45,463 nucleotides of DNA from a virus, in IMG/VR virus record IMGVR_UViG_3300025736_000052, positions 1 through 45,463 of that record; one strand, written 5' to 3'. Positions 40,143 through 45,463 of the stretch are shown in pieces. The first letter of the stretch is position 1, and each line of letters starts with the position of its first letter. A model generated the notes under the pieces. That model saw only the letters and a list, made by a program, of their open reading frames with translations. It was not told where the DNA came from and searched no databases. The position numbers and the translations under genes were made by a program.

Positions 40143-40341
40143 GCTCTCTCTCCTTTACCTCGGCTTCGTTTATAGCTGTTTGGCGATGCTCGTCTGTGTA
40201 ATTTCGGGATATGGTTTTTTTACACGCCGTCTTTGTGTCTGCTATGATTTGTTGTACCACCTGCGCCACTTCAGGATGATTGCCATAGTTGTATAACATT
40301 TCGCCCATGATTTTCATGGTCATTTTCTCAACATAGGTCAT
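40135..40341 (-). CDS. Hypothetical protein, 68 residues
   Basis: Helical: MTYVEKMTMKIMGEMLYNYG, VVQQIIADTKTAC, ends EVKEREHG. ATGA overlap with the upstream gene. Function unknown. Confidence 0.6.
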   Translation of the reverse strand: MTYVEKMTMKIMGEMLYNYGNHPEVAQVVQQIIADTKTACKKTISRNYTDEHRQTAINEAEVKEREHG

Positions 40342-40793
40342 GCTTCTCCTCCTATAAACGCATCAACATCGGGATCTAGTCGTGTTTGCTTCGTCGCTTC
40401 TAAAACCTGGTCCCATCGGTTATTAAGTGCTGAGGGTAAAGATGGGCACCCCCGCCAATAATCTGTTCTACCTGTTTGCTTTTTCCATAGAAAAACCCGT
40501 ATCATATCATAGAGCAAAGCCTTGACATCACCATTCTTAGCTGTATTCTTTGCTTTTTTGATTAACCCCTTGATAGCCACGGCCTCTTTTGGATAGTTGG
40601 AGAAACGATCATCGTTCATGGCAAGGAACCCATTCTTCAACCATGTTTGCAGATCCTTATCAATTACAATAATCTCTTTTCCCTTCGTATCCAAAAGCTC
40701 CCGCAAAACCGCAGTTATTTTAAACTCTCTGTCTACCATATCAGAATCATAAGGTATTGAAACAATATCATCAACTGCCTTTTCTATGGTCAT
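40338..40793 (-). CDS. Hypothetical protein, 151 residues, possible replication-initiation role
   Basis: First protein gene downstream of the tmRNA-like RNA. The C-terminal part (DMIRVFLWKKQTGRTDYWRGCPSLPSALNNRWDQVLEA) resembles the tail of phage replisome-organiser proteins, where a W/Y-rich segment follows a helical domain. No HTH was recognised at the N-terminus. Function uncertain. Confidence 0.5.
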   Translation of the reverse strand: MTIEKAVDDIVSIPYDSDMVDREFKITAVLRELLDTKGKEIIVIDKDLQTWLKNGFLAMNDDRFSNYPKEAVAIKGLIKKAKNTAKNGDVKALLYDMIRVFLWKKQTGRTDYWRGCPSLPSALNNRWDQVLEATKQTRLDPDVDAFIGGEA

Positions 40794-40806
40794 TTATATC
40801 TCCTAT

Positions 40807-41018
40807 AAGCAGGGGCAGGATTCGAACCTGCAAAGGGATTCTTCTTTTTAAGGTTAGCTTACGTACTGTAGGAGTCCAAACCCACATGTGCTTAATTGTC
40901 CTAACCTCCCGCCGCTTTTATTTTCGCTGTTGCTGGGTGTCAATACCATATCCATAAAACCCTTGTCCCCGCCGACCTCTCACAAGGTTTACAGCAGGTC
41001 GAAACCATTCACAGCCCC
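40807..41018 (-). ncRNA. tmRNA-like RNA (ssrA-like)
   Basis: The 225-base gap between two leftward genes carries tmRNA hallmarks. The 5' end (from 41018) reads GGGGCTGTGAATGGTTTCGAC, matching the tmRNA start GGGGCTGNNNNTGGNTTCGAC with exact spacing. The 3' end has a perfect T-arm, GCAGG-TTCGAAT-CCTGC (40831-40815). AACCTTGT and ACAAGGGTT form a strong hairpin after the 5' domain. From GCA at 40933 a ten-codon frame (ATAKIKAAGG) ends in TAG with an in-frame TAA two codons on. Against it: the 3' acceptor strand CCCTGCT does not pair with GGGGCTG (AGGGGC/GCCCCT pairs in a shifted register), CCA is not encoded, and the tag lacks the usual LAA end. Confidence 0.6.
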
Positions 41019-41476
41019 TATTTATACCTCCACACAAAACCACCGGCACTATGTCTGTGTCCTCTCAATACCCTACAGATGTTTGTCCGGTCAATATTGG
41101 TCTGCTCAAAAGCGGAATATGTAGAATCATATTCTTTCACAAATTCCTTACCTTTGGTAAATTGCAGAACGGGCTTGCGATTATCACTATTATCAATACG
41201 TTCAAATACTGCTTCTCCCGCAAGGTGCTGTTTTTTTCTAATATATTCTATTTTTGATTTTACCCGTGATAGCCTGGTTCGCATTATCTTGGCTATTCCC
41301 GTAGCCCTAAACCCTTCTTCCAGTAATTCCCAAACCTGTTCCTCTTCTTTATCAGACCAAAAAATAAATGCTTCCTTTTCTTTGCCCTCGTAGAACTTGC
41401 CTATTCCAAAAACCTTTTCGTATGCATCACCTGTAATTTTCTGGATAGGATCGTAACAGCCCTTCAATATGTACAT
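41018..41476 (-). CDS. NUMOD1-domain protein with helical DNA-binding region
   Basis: Length 152 residues from the ATG at 41476 (AAAGGA site); a longer frame overlaps the upstream gene. Residues 38-80 (FIFWSDKEEEQVWELLEEGFRATGIAKIMRTR) look like a SANT/HTH-type DNA-binding unit. Residues 102-152 (PVLQFTKGKEFVKEY, SAFEQTNIDRTNICRVLRG, SAGGFVWRYK) match NUMOD1, the DNA-reading module of homing endonucleases. No nuclease motif is seen, so it may be a regulator derived from one. The last G of its TAG is the first base of the tmRNA-like RNA. Confidence 0.72.
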   Translation of the reverse strand: MYILKGCYDPIQKITGDAYEKVFGIGKFYEGKEKEAFIFWSDKEEEQVWELLEEGFRATGIAKIMRTRLSRVKSKIEYIRKKQHLAGEAVFERIDNSDNRKPVLQFTKGKEFVKEYDSTYSAFEQTNIDRTNICRVLRGHRHSAGGFVWRYK

Positions 41477-41478
41477 GG

Positions 41479-41733
41479 TTATCCTTTGGTAACGACGGCT
41501 TCGATTTCTTCCCATGGTTTGCCTTTAATTGCGCTAATAAGTTTGATTGCCTGTAGCCATTCCCTCGGAAAAACAGGCGTACTAGGTGATATTTTAAGCG
41601 CAAAGGCTAATAATGCCTCAACCAACTCATCCCGCTCCGCCTCTAGTTCTGTTATACGGTCGTCGAGGGTGATGAGAGCTACCTCTGATGTTAAATGTAC
41701 GCTATCGCAATCTTTGATTGAACAAGTTCTCAT
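41479..41733 (-). CDS. Coiled-coil protein with ITELEAERDEL module, second copy
   Basis: Length 84 residues. VALITLDDRITELEAERDEL (about 18-37) is nearly identical, also in DNA, to the module at 3371-3425. The N-terminal RTCSIKDC and the C-terminal KLISAIKGKPWEEIEAV are unrelated to the other copies. Overlaps the neighbour upstream by four bases. Function unknown. Confidence 0.7.
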   Translation of the reverse strand: MRTCSIKDCDSVHLTSEVALITLDDRITELEAERDELVEALLAFALKISPSTPVFPREWLQAIKLISAIKGKPWEEIEAVVTKG

Positions 41734-42053
41734 GATAGCCCCTCTGCGCCTTTTGCTATGAGAGCGTCGGCATATCTGTATGCGTCTCCTGCAACGTTCT
41801 CTGGCCAGTAATCGTCTACCTCACCGGTTGCCGCCAACACGCACAATCCCTGCACCGCCTTAACAGCAATATCCCGTCTCTCTGCCTTGGCTATCATTTT
41901 GTCTAGCCAAGACAGCCCGCTGTCGGGGATGCGGAGTTCTATGGCGGCGTACGCCTGTAAGGTCATGCCCGAACACCATGTTTGATTCCATGTTCCTTCA
42001 AGGGTTTCTCCCTGTTCTCCTGGAAATGCTGGCCCACCTGTTTCTTTACTCAT
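41730..42053 (-). CDS. GGPAFP family phage protein, 107 residues
   Basis: Begins MSKETGGPAFPGEQ; GMTLQAYAAIELRIP in the middle and AYRYADALIAKGAEG at the end match the family of the gene at 4268-4513, with a 25-residue insertion. Function unknown. Confidence 0.7.
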   Translation of the reverse strand: MSKETGGPAFPGEQGETLEGTWNQTWCSGMTLQAYAAIELRIPDSGLSWLDKMIAKAERRDIAVKAVQGLCVLAATGEVDDYWPENVAGDAYRYADALIAKGAEGLS

Positions 42054-42393
42054 TGCTATTCTCCTCCACTGAAATGCTTATTGATGGACAGTTCGAAGAC
42101 TTTGCATTAGCTTCTTTTCCTAACTTTTGGTTGAGTTCTATTACTTCTTTTGGCGGGGTTTCTCCGGGCGTTAGTACCTCAATCTCGAAGGCTTTCCCCA
42201 ACTCACCGCCGAAGTGTTTTTTATACATTTCTTTTCGTTCCGGCCTATTAGTAATCAAATCGCCTTTGGCAAAACCTATATGAGAACAGGCATGAGAAGC
42301 TAAAACAACCCCATCGTCAGCCATTGCATAACAGATTTCAAAACCACTGAACCCGCCACCCTTTGTATTAGTGAATACATATAGTTTTCTCAC
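42046..42393 (-). CDS. Hypothetical protein, 115 residues
   Basis: GTG start behind GGAGGAATAGAG. KLYVFTNTKGGGFSGFEICYAM, SHACSHIGFAKGDL suggests a small alpha/beta fold; the C-terminus is Ser/Glu-rich. No family recognised. Confidence 0.6.
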   Translation of the reverse strand: MRKLYVFTNTKGGGFSGFEICYAMADDGVVLASHACSHIGFAKGDLITNRPERKEMYKKHFGGELGKAFEIEVLTPGETPPKEVIELNQKLGKEANAKSSNCPSISISVEENSNE

Positions 42394-42395
42394 CT

Positions 42396-42530
42396 CTATT
42401 CCTCCTTAACCATCTCGCCAAACTTCCAACCATGCTCTTTAGCCCATGCCCGCACCCGCTTTTCTTCCTCGGCTTTTGTGCGTGCATCAAACTCGAATAC
42501 GTCATTGACGTGACTCCATTTACAAATCAT
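42396..42530 (-). CDS. Hypothetical protein, 44 residues
   Basis: Starts MICKWSHVNDVFEFDARTKA and ends EMVKEE. It overlaps the upstream gene by 11 bases and its end carries the AGGAGGAATAG site for the next gene. Function unknown. Confidence 0.5.
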   Translation of the reverse strand: MICKWSHVNDVFEFDARTKAEEEKRVRAWAKEHGWKFGEMVKEE

Positions 42531-42837
42531 CTGATTCCTTCATGTTTACTGCTTTAGATATTATGGGGTGCCGACCCAAAAACTCTTCTCTCTTCGCCGC
42601 TTCTCTGTATGAAATTTTCCCGAAGGCCGGGCGCATTATGTGATGGGCGTGATCTACAGCATACAAGTTCCAAACAGAATTTAGGAATAGCGGATACAAC
42701 TTTCTGTTTACCTTGGTATTGTGAACTCGATGGTGTAGTTCAGTAGGAAATTCGAACTTGCCGCTCTCTAGGGCTATAGGACACTTGCCGTGCTGCTTCC
42801 GTATTAAGTATGTCATTTTTGCTTCGTAGTTTTTCAT
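42520..42837 (-). CDS. HNH-like nuclease, 105 residues
   Basis: The run FEFPTELHHRVHNTK, then LFLNSVWNLYAVDHAHHIM follows the HNH plan: ELHH (first His), an N in the strand-helix link (NSVWN), and a final H..H. The zinc-binding Cys pairs of many HNH proteins are absent. Located in the recombination cluster, so it may process DNA branches rather than home. Confidence 0.55.
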   Translation of the reverse strand: MKNYEAKMTYLIRKQHGKCPIALESGKFEFPTELHHRVHNTKVNRKLYPLFLNSVWNLYAVDHAHHIMRPAFGKISYREAAKREEFLGRHPIISKAVNMKESDDL

Positions 42838-42838
42838 T

Positions 42839-43282
42839 TTAATTTATTCCTTCATATAACCATATATTTTCTTCTGCTGCAAACTGTTTAATTTCATCTA
42901 TAAATGGCTGAATTTGTACTGTCGACATTTTTACCTCAGACATCGCCACTGGCTCACCATCCCGATCTGTTGCGAATGGTGTTCCCCGCCTTATAGATTT
43001 TCGTTTCAACCAAGCCTTCATCACATCGAAATCTTCACCAGTAATGTAACATATCTGCTGGATATATCCATTTGCCTTGTGTGATTGACTTTTGGGGCCA
43101 GTGGTACGCAGTTTATAATATTTGCCAAGTACCATGCGCCACTGTTTACCGTCTATAAAATCATACATCATCGCCATAAACATGCGCCCATCTGTCCCGA
43201 TGGTTCCCTTGAACTCTCCGGTTACGGAATTGTAGTCAGTTATGGTTCCAATTACATCAATCTGCTTCAAAACATTCCTCAC
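42839..43282 (-). CDS. Possible NinB/Orf-like recombination protein
   Basis: Length 147 residues, GTG start inside the upstream gene. The core KLRTTGPKSQSHKANGYIQQICYITGEDFDVMKAWLKRKS resembles the R(S/T)..Q...W..I.DI......VK.WLK segment of NinB-type proteins, and MSTVQIQPFIDEIKQFAAEENI resembles their C-terminus (S....E..E.I..FAAE.G). NinB helps load recombinases on SSB-coated DNA. Similarity judged by eye only. Confidence 0.4.
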   Translation of the reverse strand: MRNVLKQIDVIGTITDYNSVTGEFKGTIGTDGRMFMAMMYDFIDGKQWRMVLGKYYKLRTTGPKSQSHKANGYIQQICYITGEDFDVMKAWLKRKSIRRGTPFATDRDGEPVAMSEVKMSTVQIQPFIDEIKQFAAEENIWLYEGIN

Positions 43283-43427
43283 ATATTATATCTGCGAAAC
43301 TACAGTCTTTATCGTTTATACGCATGGTTTTCCATTTGACATGGCCCTCTCCGGGAAGCGGTTTACCGCATAAATCGCATACACGCCCGTTACACTTGAC
43401 TATTTCAATAGGAAAGATTTTGTTCAT
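43257..43427 (-). CDS. Small zinc-finger-like protein, 56 residues
   Basis: CNGRVCDLCG (12-21) and CEECF (49-53) make a likely four-Cys metal site. Overlaps both neighbouring genes by more than 20 bases, an unusually compact arrangement. Function unknown. Confidence 0.6.
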   Translation of the reverse strand: MNKIFPIEIVKCNGRVCDLCGKPLPGEGHVKWKTMRINDKDCSFADIICEECFEAD

Positions 43428-43575
43428 ATTTCCGATACCGCTTTTTTGACCACCAACGGATAGGCTTTTCCCATGAACAGCTAAGACAGGTCCAGTATGC
43501 GGTGCCTGTTAAATGTTCATTAGTATATAATAGCTTTAGTGCTTTGCTCCCGCACTTGGGACATATTTTTTTCAT
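43405..43575 (-). CDS. Small zinc-ribbon protein, 56 residues
   Basis: CPKCG (5-9) and CLSC (30-33) form a zinc ribbon; basic C-terminus with WW and KKRYRKY. ATGA overlap with the exonuclease gene. Probable nucleic-acid binding. Confidence 0.65.
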   Translation of the reverse strand: MKKICPKCGSKALKLLYTNEHLTGTAYWTCLSCSWEKPIRWWSKKRYRKYEQNLSY

Positions 43576-44150
43576 CTATTACTCCTTTGCCAATGGTACA
43601 AACGAATACATGATTCAGCCACCTTAAATATATCAGGGTCGGTATAGTCTACTAATTTATATATGCTATTCCCCTTGAGATAGAGGCCGTAAAGCTTTAA
43701 ATTAGGATTTTGGTTTTGGACCAAAAGCATAGCATAAAGAGCAAGCTGAATAACATGCCATTTTGCTTTTTGGCCCGTTTTTATATCAAGTACAACAGCG
43801 CCTGCTTCATTTAAGAATCCAGCCCTATCGAGTGTTCCGGCATAAAACAGTTGCTTATTAAAACCACGTTTTTCTATTTCGACCCATGTAGGATCATGTT
43901 CAGCCACAAACTTCTTATAAGCCTCCACATACCCCACTATTTCAGGGTCAAGGCTGGATTCATCAAGCGTGCCCTTGTCATACAGCTCAGTAGCTTTGTG
44001 TACCGCCGTACCCCTGTCAGCATAGAATTTGGTATAGTGCTGTTTTGCAGCAGGATCCATTAGCCCCACGCCGTCTATGATCTCAGATACGCCAGGAACT
44101 CTTACTCCATCGTACCAATAGCTGTGGTCAGACTCACGAAACTCTATCAT
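43572..44150 (-). CDS. PD-(D/E)XK exonuclease (RecB/Cas4-like)
   Basis: Length 192 residues. Motifs in order: RGTAVH (46-51), a Glu in WVEIEKRGF (about 90), AGTLDR (104-109, catalytic Asp), LDIKTG (121-126, D-x-K) and the RecB-family QLALY (135-139). This is the exonuclease type that pairs with Bet/RecT annealases: it resects dsDNA ends to make ssDNA. The annealase gene lies in the same unit, separated by the 190- and 94-residue coiled-coil genes and two others. Confidence 0.9.
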   Translation of the reverse strand: MIEFRESDHSYWYDGVRVPGVSEIIDGVGLMDPAAKQHYTKFYADRGTAVHKATELYDKGTLDESSLDPEIVGYVEAYKKFVAEHDPTWVEIEKRGFNKQLFYAGTLDRAGFLNEAGAVVLDIKTGQKAKWHVIQLALYAMLLVQNQNPNLKLYGLYLKGNSIYKLVDYTDPDIFKVAESCIRLYHWQRSNR

Positions 44151-44584
44151 TTTCCCTCCAATAACTCAGGATTCTCATGAACATTGCCGATGATTTCTAT
44201 TTCTTCCCAATCAATCCATAAATCAGCTTCTCTTCCTTTTTCAATATATCCATGTGGTGTAATTTCTATTTGACAAAACATTCCTTCGGCGAAAACTATT
44301 TTGAAATATCTTGAATGGTCTAAATGTACAGATGTATACGAAACAATATCCCCCTTATATATCTCTTTGCCGTTCTTGTCTTTGAGGCCGATGTATTGCT
44401 CTGGTTCTTCAATCTCAACACATTCATGGTCTGGCGGTTCGTCTATAGTTCCGCATGTTTCATTTATAGCCCATGCCTTAAGTTTGCCGTCCTCAAAGCC
44501 CCAAACATAATAATCTGTTTCTTGGTCTGAATATGCAAAACATCCCGCATCTTCATCCCACGCCCTGAACTTAAGCTCATTCAT
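44147..44584 (-). CDS. YopX family protein
   Basis: Length 145 residues. LKFRAWDEDA at the start, EQYIGLKDKNGKEIYKGDIV in the middle and IEIIGNVHENPELLEG at the end are the conserved blocks of the YopX family, common in phages and of unknown function. ATGA overlap with the exonuclease. Confidence 0.92.
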   Translation of the reverse strand: MNELKFRAWDEDAGCFAYSDQETDYYVWGFEDGKLKAWAINETCGTIDEPPDHECVEIEEPEQYIGLKDKNGKEIYKGDIVSYTSVHLDHSRYFKIVFAEGMFCQIEITPHGYIEKGREADLWIDWEEIEIIGNVHENPELLEGK

Positions 44585-44605
44585 GGGTTACTCTCATAAT
44601 CAACA

Positions 44606-44776
44606 TCACCACGTCCCCCACAATTTATTAAAATCCATCTTTTCCAGTTCTGATTTCAATAACTTTTCGGTTGCCTCAGCCAAACGCTTGCGCTGTCTCA
44701 CCTCTGCCAAGTGCAGAAGGCCCCACCACCACGATCTTTTCTTCGGGGTCAGCCGGAACCAATCATAATTATTCAT
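44606..44776 (-). CDS. Hypothetical basic Trp-rich protein, 56 residues
   Basis: MNNYDWFRLTPKKRSWWWGL, then a helix (AEVRQRKRLAEATEKLLKSE). ATGA overlap with the upstream gene. Function unknown; nucleic-acid or membrane-surface binding is possible from composition. Confidence 0.6.
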   Translation of the reverse strand: MNNYDWFRLTPKKRSWWWGLLHLAEVRQRKRLAEATEKLLKSELEKMDFNKLWGTW

Positions 44777-45345
44777 CTTCCAGCCACCGGGATTTTCTTT
44801 TTGATTACCTGAATACCAGCGATGTTACACTTGTCTTTCTTGGCCCTTACTTCGGTAGCAATCATTTTCTCATTCAACAGCCAATATTCAGTGGGAATAA
44901 GTGATTGATTTACTATCTTGTACTCCCAGCTATCACGCCAACCTTTTGTCAAGGTAGATTGTACCGAAACCTGTGGTAAAACCTCCTGTGGGGCATCCTC
45001 GATGCTCTCAGCGGCCTTTTTTCGCATTTCATCAAGCTTACATTGCGCCGCTCGTTCCTTCTCCATTTCTTCATCAGCATATCGCTTTAGTTTTTTGGTC
45101 AATATACCCTGAAGAGTTTCAATCGGTACGAGAAAGGTTGACTCTTGAGCCTTTGCCGCTTTCCATGCCTTGTGAGCCGACTGTACCGCATCTTTGCAAA
45201 ACTCTTTGATGGATTTGATCCGCTCATTACACTTGTTGCGTAAATCCTGAGCTATTTCGCACGAAGCCCCATTTACAACCTCAAGCCCATCAACCTCCCA
45301 GGTTAATACTTCAATAGCCGATAATTCTTTTTTAGACAGTTCCAT
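44773..45345 (-). CDS. Coiled-coil protein of phage recombination clusters, 190 residues
   Basis: Long helical first two thirds (ERIKSIKEFCKDAVQSAHKA, LTKKLKRYADEEMEKERAAQ), then a small folded end (WEYKIVNQSLIPTEYWLLNE, NIAGIQVIKKK). This plan, with an IP.EYL..de...V....k....I.GI.....k end, is seen in phage proteins near RecT/exonuclease genes. A role in end protection or partner binding is inferred. The start (ATG at 45345) is repeated at 34 because the genome is circular. Confidence 0.65.
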   Translation of the reverse strand: MELSKKELSAIEVLTWEVDGLEVVNGASCEIAQDLRNKCNERIKSIKEFCKDAVQSAHKAWKAAKAQESTFLVPIETLQGILTKKLKRYADEEMEKERAAQCKLDEMRKKAAESIEDAPQEVLPQVSVQSTLTKGWRDSWEYKIVNQSLIPTEYWLLNEKMIATEVRAKKDKCNIAGIQVIKKKIPVAGR

Positions 45346-45463
45346 TTATTTCCCCTTGTTACCGTCAACAACGGCGTTTTTCGATTGATATAAGTCGCGA
45401 TTTCTCATGGCTTTGCGCTCCGCCTCTAGTTCTGTTATGCGACCTGCTTGTTTTGCTAATTGA
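45312..45463. repeat. Terminal direct repeat, right copy (equals 1-152)
   Basis: Matches bases 1-152 except C at 45337 against T at 26. Marks the circle junction. Confidence 0.9.
45346..45463 (-). CDS. 3' fragment of the coiled-coil gene complete at 35-319
   Basis: The reverse strand encodes the last 38 residues of the 94-residue protein (RITELEAERKAMRNRDLYQS and onward, to NKGK stop). Cut only by linearisation of the circle. Confidence 0.85.
   Translation of the reverse strand, partial: QLAKQAGRITELEAERKAMRNRDLYQSKNAVVDGNKGK

Noticed and set aside
40807-40916. An ordinary tRNA gene ending in the T-arm at 40815-40831
   Set aside because: The nearest 5' strand that could pair (AGCGGCG at 40916) gives a molecule of 110 bases with a mismatched acceptor and no 7-base anticodon loop. 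The tmRNA reading explains more of the region.
1-45463. CRISPR array, integrase or lysogeny cassette
   Set aside because: No array of evenly spaced repeats, no tyrosine or serine recombinase motif and no complete CI-type repressor were seen. The HTH proteins present are small.
1-45463. Stop-codon reassignment in late genes
   Set aside because: TAA, TAG and TGA all end genes with sensible neighbours, and long structural genes run without in-frame stops under the standard code.

Overview
This window is one complete tailed-phage genome (Caudoviricetes) with a podovirus-like structural set. The first 152 bases recur as the last 152 bases with a single silent mismatch, so the contig closes into a circle of about 45.3 kb. 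Genes are short, tightly packed and mostly joined by ATGA-type overlaps behind strong GGAGG-like ribosome sites. All three stop codons are used normally. No integrase, DNA polymerase, primase or helicase is recognisable. The host is not identified. Near-consensus sigma-70 promoters, a secreted protein that may be a beta-barrel, and nested lysis-type membrane genes at the right end fit a Gram-negative host better than a Gram-positive one, but this is an inference.

Layout: two divergent transcription units leave a regulatory gap at about 6275-6491. The leftward (early) unit runs from 6274 down to base 1 and, across the circle junction, from 45463 down to 37149. It carries a short sliding-clamp-like protein, many tiny host-takeover-type genes, a Bet/RecT annealing protein, a PD-(D/E)XK exonuclease, a YopX protein, zinc-ribbon proteins, HNH-like and NUMOD1 proteins, a tmRNA-like RNA, possible replication-initiation proteins, SSB, a short cytosine methyltransferase and a VRR-NUC nuclease. 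The clamp, SSB, annealase and nucleases suggest that the phage borrows the host replicase and adds recombination-driven replication.

The rightward (late) unit runs from 6492 to 37147. In order it has an HNH/LexA-like fusion protein beside the divergent promoters, small terminase, a structured intergenic region, small genes, large terminase, a string of very small genes with repeated junctions, portal, scaffold, major capsid protein, two tandem decoration-type proteins, three tandem 110-residue paralogues, a head-tail adaptor, an inserted HNH endonuclease, the tail nozzle-type protein, three ejection-type proteins (one of 1164 residues), a tailspike with a beta-helix and two LamG-like domains, then a cassette of small membrane proteins, a DUF261-like protein, a metallophosphoesterase and overlapping lysis-type genes. 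The two units meet head-on at 37147/37149 with one base between them.

Most unusual features: the tmRNA-like gene at 40807-41018; the 7876-8078 intergenic region with tandem hairpins and a three-way-junction fold; near-consensus promoters placed so that the homing-type genes and the small terminase would be leaderless; a repeated composite 5' leader before three early genes; and an HNH insertion that leaves a second, recoded copy of the N-terminal codons of the tail gene.
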